A stretch of DNA of 32,610 bases from Marinilabiliales bacterium (GCA_002869405.1 PKSY01000055.1:1-32610); one strand, 5' to 3'; shown: positions 17,955 to 26,975, counted from the first letter of the stretch. Translations and numbers: made by a program. The notes: a model not told the origin generated them from the letters alone.

Positions 17955-18562
17955 TGAAAATTAACACGGCTACATTTTTGTGCAGCAGTCCTTCGATTGG
18001 GAAATGCCCTGATCCGAAAATGCCGGAGTATGCTTTTATCGGCCGCTCCAATGTTGGAAAAAGCTCGATGCTGAATATGCTGACCAATCATAAAGGACTG
18101 GCCAAAATAAGTGGCAAACCCGGAAAGACCAGACTTATAAATCATTTCCTGATTAATGAAGATTGGTATGTGGTGGATCTTCCGGGGTATGGGTTTGCGA
18201 AGGTTTCCAAGTCAGAGGTTGCAAAGTGGGATAAGATGATTCGTAACTACCTGTTGAAGAGGGAAAACCTGATGACTGTTTTTCTGCTTATCGACTCCCG
18301 TCTGGAGCCACAGAAGAATGACCTGGAATTTATGGAGTGGCTGGCAATGAGTCAGATACCGTTCGTAATTCTTTTTACGAAAACTGATAAGATGGGTGTG
18401 AATCAGCTGCAAAGTAATATTGCTAATTATAAGAAAATGCTTCTTCAGGATTGGGAGGAGATGCCGCAATATATTCTTACCAGCAGTATTTCAAAATTAG
18501 GGAAAGATGATGTTCTTTCTTATGTTGAAGAGACAAATAAGCTCTTTCCCGGGTATAAATAA
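17954..18562 (+). CDS. engB: Ribosome biogenesis GTPase EngB (YsxC/YihA)
   Basis: EngB is a small GTPase needed for late assembly of the 50S ribosomal subunit. The G1 loop GRSNVGKSS is at 30-38, the switch I threonine lies in GKPGKTR (54-60), G3 is DLPGYGF at 75-81, G4 is TKTD at 142-145 and G5 is TSS at about 176. Length 202 is normal. The start is GTG at 17954, overlapping the previous stop by one base (TAGTG). It gives MKINTATFLCSSPSIGKCP, which aligns with the family N-terminus; the next ATG would cut off the first 22 residues. Confidence 0.95.
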   Translation: MKINTATFLCSSPSIGKCPDPKMPEYAFIGRSNVGKSSMLNMLTNHKGLAKISGKPGKTRLINHFLINEDWYVVDLPGYGFAKVSKSEVAKWDKMIRNYLLKRENLMTVFLLIDSRLEPQKNDLEFMEWLAMSQIPFVILFTKTDKMGVNQLQSNIANYKKMLLQDWEEMPQYILTSSISKLGKDDVLSYVEETNKLFPGYK

Positions 18563-18615
18563 TTGCTGCTTAACAAAGACTCGCTTATATATTGCATATT
18601 AAACTGCCATGAATC

Positions 18616-18667
18616 ACCGACTCTTCGGTTATTTTGGAGAGGCACGATTTATCGTGTCTGAATTTTT
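18616..18667 (+). terminator. Possible terminator hairpins after engB
   Basis: Two hairpins lie in the 184-base gap between engB and the convergent biotin carrier gene. ACCGA/TCGGT at 18616-18629 is followed by TATTTT. AGGCACGAT/ATCGTGTCT at 18640-18659 (one G-U pair) is followed by ATTTTT. The second looks like a dispersed Bacteroidota intergenic repeat as well as a terminator; this was not verified. Confidence 0.45.
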
Positions 18668-18685
18668 GGTTCTCAGTGTAATAGC

Positions 18686-18720
18686 AAAAAAAAATGTCAC
18701 CAGGGCAACTCCCGGTGACA
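18686..18720 (-). terminator. Rho-independent terminator of the carboxyltransferase-biotin carrier operon
   Basis: On the minus strand TGTCACC/GGTGACA pairs, with further GGG/CCC pairing inside, and is followed directly by nine T residues. It lies 27 bases after the stop of the biotin carrier gene. This is one of the two best terminators in the window. Confidence 0.85.
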
Positions 18721-18746
18721 TCATTTATCCCGATTATTCTATTCGA

Positions 18747-19073
18747 TTATTCAAATTCAATCAGTAGTTCGGATTTCGCTACAACAGTATCACTTGATGT
18801 TTTTACTGCCTTAATTACTCCATCAAAAGGAGCAACAATGTTATTCATCATTTTCATGGCTTCCAGAATCAGAAGGTTGTCGCCCTCTTTCACTTTACTG
18901 CCTTTTTTGACAAATATTTCGCGCACTGTTCCCGGGATTACCGCAACAATTTTTTTGGGGTCATTGGGAACGTATTTTTGACGGGATACGAATTTCGTCG
19001 TAAGAGTGGTTTTATATTTACCATTCTCGACATTCATAAACTTGTATCCTTCAGGTGCTTCTTTATATCTCAT
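18747..19073 (-). CDS. Biotin carboxyl carrier protein (short form)
   Basis: This 108-residue protein has a C-terminal biotinyl domain with the biotin attachment site EAMKM (Lys74), preceded by PGTVREIFVKKGSKVKEGD and followed by the hinge IVAPFDGVI. It would carry carboxybiotin to the carboxyltransferase encoded 41 bases upstream. It is shorter than most decarboxylase or propionyl-CoA carboxylase carrier subunits (about 130-170) and lacks their flexible Ala/Pro-rich linker; the first 40 residues are charged instead. The gene ends the two-gene operon before a clear terminator. Whether it serves a decarboxylase or a carboxylase depends on partner genes outside the window. Confidence 0.88.
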   Translation of the reverse strand: MRYKEAPEGYKFMNVENGKYKTTLTTKFVSRQKYVPNDPKKIVAVIPGTVREIFVKKGSKVKEGDNLLILEAMKMMNNIVAPFDGVIKAVKTSSDTVVAKSELLIEFE

Positions 19074-19114
19074 GATTCAACATTTTAGGTTAACAAAAAT
19101 TGATTTGCCACATT

Positions 19115-20701
19115 TTAGAATGGTGGAATGCCATGCTTTTTATCTGGCGCATCAACTCTTTTTTCTTCCGAAATGTCGAGAGCATGAATAAGCATTTTAC
19201 GTGTTTCATCTGGTTCTATAACGGCATCAACATAGCCATAAGCAGCTGCAACATATGGGTTAGCGAATTTGTCTTTATATTCTTTAACCTTTTGTTTGCG
19301 AACTTCATCAGGGTTTTCAGCGTTTTTAATCTCATTTCTAAAGATGATGTTGGCTGCGCCTTCAGGTCCCATAACAGCGATTTCCGCCGTTGGCCATGCA
19401 AATACAAAATCTGCGCGAAGGTGATTAGAACACATTGCAATATATCCGCCACCGTATGCTTTACGCATAATGAGGGTGATTTTAGGTACTGTTGCTTCGC
19501 TGTAAGCGTAAAGTATTTTAGCGCCATGACGAATTACCCCTGAGTGCTCCTGGTCGATTCCCGGCAGATAACCAGGAAGGTCAACGAGGGTTACCAAAGG
19601 AATGTTGAAAGAGTCACAGTAACGGATAAAGCGTGCTGCTTTATCACTGGAGTCCACATCAAGAACACCGGCAAGAACGAGAGGCTGGTTGGCAACAAAA
19701 CCTACCGTTCTACCTTCCATACGACCAAAGCCAATCACGATATTCGCAGCAAATTTTTCCTGAATCTCCATAAATTCTGAGCTGTCAGCGATAGACTTTA
19801 TTATGTCTCTTACGTCGTACGGTTGTTTTGGGTTGGAAGGGAAAATATCCTCAATTTTATACTGTCTTGTTCTCGGTGTTTTTTTAGGGAATGGCTTCGC
19901 CGTGGTTTTATTGTTCCATGGGATGAATGATACAAGACTTTTAATCTGCTCAAAGCACTCCACTTCGCTTTCGGCATAGAAATGTGCATTACCGGTGATC
20001 TCTGCATGCACCTTTGCTCCGCCAAGGTCTTCCATAGAGATCTCTTCACCAAGCACTGTTTTGATAACTTCTGGTCCTGTGATAAACATCTTAGAGATTT
20101 TATCCACAACGAACACAAAGTCTGTTAAAGCCGGGCTATATACTGCGCCACCGGCACAAGGGCCGAGGATAACGGAGATCTGAGGGATTACACCTGAGGC
20201 CTGAGTGTTACGGTAGAATATCTCTCCATAACCGGCCAGTGAATTTACACCTTCCTGAATACGCGCCCCGCCGGAGTCATTGATACCAATCAAAGGTACT
20301 CTGAGTTTCATGGCGTGATCCATGATTTTTGTAATCTTCTTGGCATGCATGTAACCGAGTGAACCACCGGCAACTGTAAAGTCCTGTGCAAAAATACATA
20401 TAGGATGACCGTTTATAGTCCCTGTACCTGTAATTACTCCATCACCTGGAAGATACTTTTTATTCATATCAAAATCACGGCCTGCATGCTCAACAAACAG
20501 GTCATACTCATGAAACGAATTAGAATCTACCAAAGCGAGGATACGCTCACGGGCGGTAAGTTTACCACCGGCTTTTTGCTTTTCAATGGCCTTTGTGCCA
20601 CCTCCCTGCAGCGCGATTTTCTTACGTACCTGAAGTATGTTCTTTGACTTACTCAGGCCTGAATTGCGCTGTTTTGGGTCTGTGTTGTTTTTTTCGCTCA
20701 T
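19115..20701 (-). CDS. mmdA: Acyl-CoA carboxyltransferase subunit (methylmalonyl-CoA decarboxylase alpha / propionyl-CoA carboxylase beta)
   Basis: This 528-residue protein has the two crotonase-like halves of the carboxyltransferase family. The N-half has GGTKAIEKQKAGGKLTARER, LIGINDSGGARIQEGV and LGPCAGGAVYSPAL (oxyanion-type loop). The C-half has LVTLVDLPGYLPGIDQEHSG, AYGGGYIAMCS and FAWPTAEIAVMGPEGA. It moves CO2 between biotin and propionyl/methylmalonyl-CoA. The start is placed at 20701 (MSEKNNTDPKQRNS); an upstream ATG at 20767 would add 22 atypical residues and read through the promoter. TATATTTG at 20728-20735 is a perfect -7 element 26 bases upstream. The direction of reaction (Na+-pumping decarboxylase or ATP-driven carboxylase) cannot be told from this locus. 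Confidence 0.88.
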   Translation of the reverse strand: MSEKNNTDPKQRNSGLSKSKNILQVRKKIALQGGGTKAIEKQKAGGKLTARERILALVDSNSFHEYDLFVEHAGRDFDMNKKYLPGDGVITGTGTINGHPICIFAQDFTVAGGSLGYMHAKKITKIMDHAMKLRVPLIGINDSGGARIQEGVNSLAGYGEIFYRNTQASGVIPQISVILGPCAGGAVYSPALTDFVFVVDKISKMFITGPEVIKTVLGEEISMEDLGGAKVHAEITGNAHFYAESEVECFEQIKSLVSFIPWNNKTTAKPFPKKTPRTRQYKIEDIFPSNPKQPYDVRDIIKSIADSSEFMEIQEKFAANIVIGFGRMEGRTVGFVANQPLVLAGVLDVDSSDKAARFIRYCDSFNIPLVTLVDLPGYLPGIDQEHSGVIRHGAKILYAYSEATVPKITLIMRKAYGGGYIAMCSNHLRADFVFAWPTAEIAVMGPEGAANIIFRNEIKNAENPDEVRKQKVKEYKDKFANPYVAAAYGYVDAVIEPDETRKMLIHALDISEEKRVDAPDKKHGIPPF

Positions 20702-20727
20702 AATTAACACTTTTTTCCAAAGTAGAG

Positions 20728-20735
20728 CAAATATA
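20728..20735 (-). promoter_or_regulatory. Promoter -7 element for the carboxyltransferase operon
   Basis: TATATTTG on the minus strand, an exact match to the Bacteroidota TAnnTTTG element. No TTG is present at the usual -33 spacing. It lies in a 121-base divergent intergenic region. Confidence 0.5.
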
Positions 20736-20788
20736 GATATTTTTACCTTACCGTGATGTTTTCCCAAAATTCCTCAAAACAGTTTAAC

Positions 20789-20796
20789 TATCTTTG
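20789..20796 (+). promoter_or_regulatory. Promoter -7 element for the YjbR-like gene
   Basis: TATCTTTG on the plus strand, an exact TAnnTTTG match, 26 bases before the ATG. No convincing -33 element. It mirrors the divergent promoter at 20728-20735. Confidence 0.5.
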
Positions 20797-20822
20797 TCTT
20801 TTAACAAATACTTATTTATCAG

Positions 20823-21197
20823 ATGAATATTGAAGAATTCAGAGACTACTGCATTACAAAACCGGGGGTCACGGAAAGTTTTCCATTCGATGAAACAACC
20901 CTGGTTTTTAAAGTCATGGGTAAAATGTTTGCACTTACTGATACAGAAGATGATTTCGCAATTAACCTGAAATGTGACCCCGAAAGGGCTGTGTCATTAA
21001 GGGCTCAGTACCCGGCGGTGATTCCCGGATACCATATGAATAAACTGCATTGGAATACGATCCGGATTGATGGATCCATGAATGATGACTTTCTTTATGA
21101 GTTGGTAAATCATTCCTATGATTTGATTGTGAAAAGTCTTACAAAGGCGAAGAAGGAGGAGTTAAAAGAAATTATCAGTAACGAAGAGAAACAATAG
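20823..21197 (+). CDS. MmcQ/YjbR family protein
   Basis: This 124-residue protein matches the MmcQ/YjbR family (double-wing, CyaY-like fold). Seen features are the opening MNIEEFRDYCITKPGVTESFPF, the segment KVMGKMFALTD, and KCDPERAVSLRAQYPAVIPGYHMNKLHWNTI, the typical core. The family is described as possibly DNA-binding, but its role is not established. It stands alone behind its own -7 element. Its last 23 bases overlap the 3' end of the convergent mutS2. Confidence 0.88.
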   Translation: MNIEEFRDYCITKPGVTESFPFDETTLVFKVMGKMFALTDTEDDFAINLKCDPERAVSLRAQYPAVIPGYHMNKLHWNTIRIDGSMNDDFLYELVNHSYDLIVKSLTKAKKEELKEIISNEEKQ

Positions 21198-23634
21198 TAA
21201 TTCCGTTGCCGCCAAATTCCAGTGCCTCATCTTTATATCTTCTGACTTCCTGAAGCGAATTTAAGTACTCTCTGATTACATCCCGCAGAATGCCATTGCC
21301 TTTGCCATGCAGGATCTTTATTTCAGGAACATTAAGTAGCATAGCATCGTCGAGATATTTGGAGATATTCAGGATGGCTTCTTCCGCTCTCTGACCTCTT
21401 ACATCAATACTTATTTTGAAATTTGCGGCTTTTGTAGTGAGGTCGTGAATAATATTTCCTGATGTTGATGTGGTAAGCCTTACCTGATCATTTTTCTGCT
21501 TCCCGGGTTGTGCTGGTTCCAGGTTTTGAATGTCAGCCTTAAGCGATAATGAATCAAATTCTACCGTTGCTTTTTTCCCTTTAAGCCCTGTAATAATTCC
21601 AACGCTTCGCTGCCCCTGCATCCTGACATGATCTCCCACCTTATATATATGTATTTCTTTTTCCGGAGAACTCACAGGGACTGTTTCCTCCTGCGGTGCA
21701 ACTTCTTCAAGCTCCTGTTTAAGTGATTTGAGTGCGTCGTGATTCTTTTTTATTCTTTCGCCTGCCGAGGCTTTAAGTTTTTCCCTGAGCTTTCTGGTCT
21801 TCTCCTTTTCAGCCTGTGTTTCTCTTATCTCCTTGATTGTGTGCTCGATGCGGGTATTTGCTGCTGTAATCAAACTATCTGCTTCTGCCTGAGCCTCTGC
21901 TAGAATCCTTTTTCTCTCTTTGTCTAGTTCCAGAATCCGATTTCTGTATTTATCCAGAAGCTCTTTAAGAAGATCATCTGCAACAGTTACTTCAGATTGC
22001 TTTTGTGACAGATCCTTTTTCTCAATTTCCAGTTGATGCAGCTGTTGATCGAAATCAAGTTGTTTCTTTCCTGTTTTTGTTCCTGCAAGATTCAGGATAT
22101 CTTCCGGGAAGCCGATCTTCCTGGCCATCTCAAAAGCAAACGAACTTCCCGGTTTTCCGGTTTTTAAAATAAACAGTGGCTGTAATTTTTTGCTGTCGAA
22201 AAGCATTGCGCCATTAATAATACCTTCATGGTGACCGCTCATCAGCTTAAGGTTGGCGTAATGTGTTGTGACTACACCCCAGGCTTTTTTATTATTCAGC
22301 GTTTCCAGTGTTGCTTCCGCAATGGCTCCTCCAAGGTTTGGCTCTGTTCCGGTTCCGAATTCATCGATTAGAAACAGTGTGTGACGGTCTGCATTTCGCA
22401 GGAAGACCTTCAGGTTTTGCAGGTGCGAAGTATATGTACTCAGGTCGTTTTCAAGCGATTGCTCATCCCCGATGTCGATAAGAATATTTCTGAAAATGCC
22501 AAATTCGGAGTTTTCATTTGCCGGAATCAGAAGTCCGCACTGCAGCATATATTGCAGAAGCCCGATTGTTTTCAGGCATATGGATTTTCCTCCTGCATTG
22601 GGCCCTGAAATGACCAGAATACGTTCTTTATGTGACAGCTCCAGCGTCAGAGGTACCACTTTTCGGTGCTGTTTTTTTAATGCCAGATATAATAGGGGAT
22701 GGCGTGCATTTCGGATATTCAGAACAGGACGGCGACGCATTACCGGCAGAATGCTGGCAGTCTCCAGCGCTACTTTTGCTTTTGCCCTTATAAAATCAAA
22801 CTCTCCCAGATGCGTATATGCTCGTTGTAACTCCGGAATAAATGGCCTTACATAATCTGCAAAATGTATTAGTATCTTTACTTCCTCACGGCGCTCGTCA
22901 AGTTGCAGCTCCCGGATCTCATTGTTAATCTCAAATATCTCAGCAGGCTCAATATAAACGGTTTGTCCTGTAGCAGATTCATCATGTATCCATCCTTTTA
23001 GGCGCCTTTTGTTGGATGCCGGAACCGGAATTACAGGCCTGCCGTTTCTGATGGTTACCTCTGCATCATCCTTGAGGTATCCTTTTTGCCTGGCCTCAGC
23101 AATGATTTTGTTTATCCTGTTTCCTATTCCTGATTCCTTGCGTTTGATTTTCTGACGAATTTCTGCAAGTTTTTCAGATGCGGAAGATCTGATGTTTGTC
23201 TTTTCGTCAAGAAGTTTCTCAAGTTGTTTTGGTATTTCCGGATCAATATACAGCTCTTCACTTAGAGCTGTTAAAAGCGGGTATTTCTCTTTTCTTTCAG
23301 GTGTGCTAAAAAACGTATATAGTTCTACAAGCGTTATTAGAGAAGCTTTTAATAAGCCCAGTTCTTCAGTTTCAAGGAAAGTTCCCGGAAGTTTTATTTC
23401 TGTTAATTCATCCGTAAGATCGAAGTAATTCTGTGCCGGAATAGGTTCACTTAATAGCAGAATATTCCTGTATTCTTCAGTAATCTGTAGTTGATGTACA
23501 ACCTTATCATAAGTGAATGCAGCTTTCATTTTCCTCGCTGCCTCAATCCCTGCATCACTTATGCATGCTTCCTCTATCATTAAGCGGATTTTATCAAATC
23601 CGGTCTTTTCCTCAAAAATCTCAGGATATATCAC
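21175..23634 (-). CDS. mutS2: Endonuclease MutS2 with Smr domain
   Basis: MutS2 proteins bind branched DNA or collided ribosomes; described roles are suppression of recombination and ribosome rescue. The order is an N-terminal core/clamp region (1-330), the ATPase with Walker A GPNAGGKS (344-351) and Walker B LIDEFGTGTEP (422-432), a long coiled coil (about 515-640), a KOW-like stretch (VGDHVRMQGQRSVGIITGL) and a C-terminal Smr domain with IDVRGQRAEEA (743-753) and HGKGNGILRD (776-785). No mismatch-recognition domain is present, as expected. The start is GTG at 23634, giving MIYPEIFEEKTGFDKIR. TACATTTG at 23649-23656 is a perfect -7 element just upstream, so it need not depend on the CHAT gene 42 bases before it. 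Confidence 0.95.
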   Translation of the reverse strand: MIYPEIFEEKTGFDKIRLMIEEACISDAGIEAARKMKAAFTYDKVVHQLQITEEYRNILLLSEPIPAQNYFDLTDELTEIKLPGTFLETEELGLLKASLITLVELYTFFSTPERKEKYPLLTALSEELYIDPEIPKQLEKLLDEKTNIRSSASEKLAEIRQKIKRKESGIGNRINKIIAEARQKGYLKDDAEVTIRNGRPVIPVPASNKRRLKGWIHDESATGQTVYIEPAEIFEINNEIRELQLDERREEVKILIHFADYVRPFIPELQRAYTHLGEFDFIRAKAKVALETASILPVMRRRPVLNIRNARHPLLYLALKKQHRKVVPLTLELSHKERILVISGPNAGGKSICLKTIGLLQYMLQCGLLIPANENSEFGIFRNILIDIGDEQSLENDLSTYTSHLQNLKVFLRNADRHTLFLIDEFGTGTEPNLGGAIAEATLETLNNKKAWGVVTTHYANLKLMSGHHEGIINGAMLFDSKKLQPLFILKTGKPGSSFAFEMARKIGFPEDILNLAGTKTGKKQLDFDQQLHQLEIEKKDLSQKQSEVTVADDLLKELLDKYRNRILELDKERKRILAEAQAEADSLITAANTRIEHTIKEIRETQAEKEKTRKLREKLKASAGERIKKNHDALKSLKQELEEVAPQEETVPVSSPEKEIHIYKVGDHVRMQGQRSVGIITGLKGKKATVEFDSLSLKADIQNLEPAQPGKQKNDQVRLTTSTSGNIIHDLTTKAANFKISIDVRGQRAEEAILNISKYLDDAMLLNVPEIKILHGKGNGILRDVIREYLNSLQEVRRYKDEALEFGGNGITIVSLRY

Positions 23635-23648
23635 AAATTATTTTTTTG

Positions 23649-23656
23649 CAAATGTA
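23649..23656 (-). promoter_or_regulatory. Promoter -7 element for mutS2
   Basis: TACATTTG on the minus strand, 14 bases before the GTG start; an exact TAnnTTTG match without a clear -33 partner. Confidence 0.45.
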
Positions 23657-23676
23657 AGGTAATAAACACAATACTT

Positions 23677-26600
23677 CTATTTCCTGCGACGTGATTGAAT
23701 AGTTCTGGCGGTAATAAATCCTGCTAAAGAAATCAGGATTAGTCCTGCAAGGATGAACAGCCAATGATTATTCCTGGTCACAGGATTCTGGTTACCGATG
23801 GAGACATATCCGGCCCAAAACCTGGGATGTGCTGTTAAAGGGTCACCTGTTTCCAGGAGATCAAGTTTAGCCTGACGCAGAGCTTGATCTTTTGAGTATC
23901 CTTTTTTCAGGTATTTATAAAATGACTCCATGATTAACGCACTTCTTGCATCATCTACCGACCAAAGCGTCATTACAACGCTGGGAACTCCTGCATAAAA
24001 GAAACCTCGTGCAAGAGACAGAATGCCTTCACCCTCTTTAATAGCTCCATCGCCGGTTTGACAGGCACTTAGCACTGCCATTTTTGATTGCAGAGACATA
24101 GAAAAGAGTTCACTGGTATACAGCACCCCGTCATCGGTTGAATTTGTTGTATCGGGAGCTGAGAATACCAATTTTGAATATGTGGGGTTTTTGGGGTCGA
24201 TCAATGTATGCATCGCCAGGTGAAGGATGTCATATTCCGGAGCATATTTTTTAAATGCATCCTCAGTAGCTTCTTTCCCTTCCAGGGTTGAACCAGAAAA
24301 ATACTTTTGAATGGACTTTATTTCATCTTTTACTCCGGGAATAGGAGCAAGCTGACTTAACAGGGTGTCTCCGCCATAAGTCAATCCTTTATAGTCATAT
24401 TCGGGGGCAAAGGCTAAAAGCTTTCCTTTTGAATTTCCTTTATAATCATTTCTGTCTTCAAACAGTAGCGTGGCAGAGTATGAATAGCTTATCTCATTAT
24501 GTTTAAGCAGGTAATCAGGACTTCTGAAATCCATTTTTTCAGAATCCGGCATTTTTGTAATTAAAGCTTCAAAAGGAATATATCCAAGCTTTGAATCAGG
24601 AATGATAATCAGGGATTTATCTATGATGGATGCTTCAAAAGGTGAGATCAGTTTTTGATATAAATAATATGATGAATTGATGAAAGTCTCATAATCTTTA
24701 CGTGAGTAATTTGCCAGCTCTGACGCATCAAGAGCGCTGCGCAGTGTATCAATACTTGATGTATTGATTTCGATTTTTTCTACTGATAATGAACCTGATG
24801 ATATTGCAAAAGCAAAAACAGTGCTGTCATGAAGACTAAACTCAATAAGGAAATGTTCAGGGCCAAGTCGTTGCTGAATTTCTGATGGTGAAATTACTTC
24901 CAGCTGTTTTGTTACATCCTGAAATCCCGGATTTAATTTGTTAAGATGGGCTTCCAGACTATCTTTTTTTCTGTTGAGATTAAAAATCTGTGTGTTTAAT
25001 AAATCTATTTTGCTTTGATCTGCCTTGTCCGCATCAGAAGCTTCATAAAGTGCTCTCATTGCTTTTTCCAGTTGAGATTCGAGGCTCAGCAGGTTGTCAA
25101 GATCTTTTGGTGATATCGATTGATTTCGGATTACCGTCTCCCTGTATGCTTCCAGCAGCGTTGAATATTTGCTCTTCTCTGTAAAGTTGTACGCATAATT
25201 GAGGTAAATCGTATCCCCGGTGATGGCATAAAGTTCATAATTCACCTCAATGGCATGATGGTATATTTGATTACTCTGACCTGACAGGAATAGTTTACTG
25301 TCATCATAACTGTACGAGGTTTTAAGCAAATCAAGAACTGCTGAAGCATCTTTAAAAGTTGTGGCAGCAAGAATAAGTCTCTCTTTATTTTTTTCAGCCC
25401 TGCCGGTTTCGAATAATACCTGCGCTTTAAGAGCCAGAATTCCAAGAAGCTCATAAGGTGATTCAGATGTTTCTATGTTAGGATTAATATGAAAATCTGT
25501 GTCATTAAAACCCGGTTCAAGAGCAATCAGAGCATCCTGAATATGAGCGAGTGCAGCAGGATAATCTTTTATGGTATAGTAGTAATTTGCAAGAATCGAA
25601 TGGATTATTGCCACATTATCTCGTTTGTCAACATCCTGTTTTCTTAATATGGAGATTGCTGCGTTAAGGTTCTCTATGGCTCGAGCCGGCCGTCCTGTTT
25701 CTATGAGGAACTGGCCGTAATCCTGCAGCGCGTAGGCATATTCAAGATTGATTTCATCGTTCCTGGTTTTTGCCAGAGCCAGGGCTTTCTCAAATGTCTC
25801 TTCGGCCGGTTGTTTCATATAGAGGCCGTGATAACTTTGCGCCAGATTACAAAGTGAACGTATTGCAGTAGAGCTGTTGCTGTTGTTTTCAAGACCTTTC
25901 TCAAAGTATCGGATTGCCTGGTCATACTCCTGAAGGCGAAAATATGTATAGCCAATATTATTATAAAGTGACCGTAGGTTTTCTTCACTTAAGTTTTTAA
26001 AACTTAAAGCTTTAAGATAATATTCGCGGGCTTTTGTGAAATCTGCAACCTGTACAAAAATATTTCCCTGATTAAGGTATACATTACCTAATAATTCATA
26101 ATCAGGACCAAACAGCTGAGTAGCAATACGAATTGCTTCATCGAACATTTCTGATGCCTGATGGAACTGTTTTCTGTCGAAATATATATTCCCCAGGTTA
26201 TTATGGTAGATGATGTCGTTTCTGCTTTGTGGTAACCCATAGAAGCGTTTTAATTCAAGGGCTGTTTTGAAGTAGGGCAGGGCCTGATCAAAATCCTGCA
26301 TCCGGGCATAAATTGTGCCAATTGCCTGGGTGTATTTTATTAGGTGACCAGGATTTAATTTTGAGAAGTTTTCCACAAGATTTCTGGCAGAGAGGTATTG
26401 TGGTATTGCCTCTGACAGCATACCCATTCTGTAAAGGCACTGTCCTTTGAGTCCAAATGCCCTTCCCAAAAGCGAAGTATCTGGTTTGGCGCTGTTTTGC
26501 AATAAGTTAATAGTGGTATCCAGATAAGCGATTGCTTTCTCAAATTCATTTCTCCTTTTTGCGTATCCTGCGATAGCATAATAGGCGGGAGCTGCAGTAC

Positions 26601-26943
26601 ATTCGGATTCAGAATTATCATCAGGGATATAGGATAATATACTCTTTGCTTCTTCCTCTGACAGAGTGTTCCCGCTGTTAAAGTACTCTGCAACAGCATG
26701 ACCAAGAAAGGCTTTACATCTGAATTCAGGGTATCTGTTTATATCTTCACGGGCAGCAACCTGAAAAAACAAAGTTTCCGCCGACTGATATTTATCCATG
26801 TTAAGTGAATCGTAAGCCCTGAGAATTTTTTCATTTATATTATAACGCACTGCTGCATCATCCTGAGCAAAGATATTGCTACCCAGCGAAGTGAGAAAAA
26901 GTACTATAAGGCAATTGATAAACTGGGGGCTTATTCTTTTCAT
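23677..26943 (-). CDS. Exported TPR-CHAT protein with C-terminal membrane anchor
   Basis: This is a 1088-residue caspase-HetF-associated-with-TPR protein. An N-terminal signal peptide (about 1-26, ending SNIFAQ) is followed by tandem TPRs, at least nine, over about 60-480. A helical region with a coiled coil lies at about 605-668. The CHAT peptidase domain spans about 755-1045. The predicted catalytic dyad is intact: His912 in LHLAMHTLID and Cys961 in LSACQTGDG, followed by GEGILSLARGFFYAGVPSVV. A hydrophobic span (1062-1079) and RRRK end the protein, so TPRs and protease should face the periplasm with the tail in the cytoplasm. CHAT is a clan CD cysteine protease; the substrate here is unknown. 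It follows a T9SS-exported protein gene and lies opposite a sigma/anti-sigma pair. Confidence 0.92.
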   Translation of the reverse strand: MKRISPQFINCLIVLFLTSLGSNIFAQDDAAVRYNINEKILRAYDSLNMDKYQSAETLFFQVAAREDINRYPEFRCKAFLGHAVAEYFNSGNTLSEEEAKSILSYIPDDNSESECTAAPAYYAIAGYAKRRNEFEKAIAYLDTTINLLQNSAKPDTSLLGRAFGLKGQCLYRMGMLSEAIPQYLSARNLVENFSKLNPGHLIKYTQAIGTIYARMQDFDQALPYFKTALELKRFYGLPQSRNDIIYHNNLGNIYFDRKQFHQASEMFDEAIRIATQLFGPDYELLGNVYLNQGNIFVQVADFTKAREYYLKALSFKNLSEENLRSLYNNIGYTYFRLQEYDQAIRYFEKGLENNSNSSTAIRSLCNLAQSYHGLYMKQPAEETFEKALALAKTRNDEINLEYAYALQDYGQFLIETGRPARAIENLNAAISILRKQDVDKRDNVAIIHSILANYYYTIKDYPAALAHIQDALIALEPGFNDTDFHINPNIETSESPYELLGILALKAQVLFETGRAEKNKERLILAATTFKDASAVLDLLKTSYSYDDSKLFLSGQSNQIYHHAIEVNYELYAITGDTIYLNYAYNFTEKSKYSTLLEAYRETVIRNQSISPKDLDNLLSLESQLEKAMRALYEASDADKADQSKIDLLNTQIFNLNRKKDSLEAHLNKLNPGFQDVTKQLEVISPSEIQQRLGPEHFLIEFSLHDSTVFAFAISSGSLSVEKIEINTSSIDTLRSALDASELANYSRKDYETFINSSYYLYQKLISPFEASIIDKSLIIIPDSKLGYIPFEALITKMPDSEKMDFRSPDYLLKHNEISYSYSATLLFEDRNDYKGNSKGKLLAFAPEYDYKGLTYGGDTLLSQLAPIPGVKDEIKSIQKYFSGSTLEGKEATEDAFKKYAPEYDILHLAMHTLIDPKNPTYSKLVFSAPDTTNSTDDGVLYTSELFSMSLQSKMAVLSACQTGDGAIKEGEGILSLARGFFYAGVPSVVMTLWSVDDARSALIMESFYKYLKKGYSKDQALRQAKLDLLETGDPLTAHPRFWAGYVSIGNQNPVTRNNHWLFILAGLILISLAGFITARTIQSRRRK

Positions 26944-26975
26944 ACCTCAAACCACTGAACCTGTTGTTCTGATTA

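Noticed and set aside
19100-19543. 147-codon plus-strand frame
   Set aside because: Antisense shadow of the carboxyltransferase gene; Cys/Phe-rich composition, no motif.
20702-20767. Longer carboxyltransferase start at 20767
   Set aside because: The added residues run through a perfect -7 element and are atypical for the family.
23677-26943. CRISPR-associated (type III-E) TPR-CHAT
   Set aside because: No cas genes or array nearby, and this protein has a signal peptide and membrane anchor.
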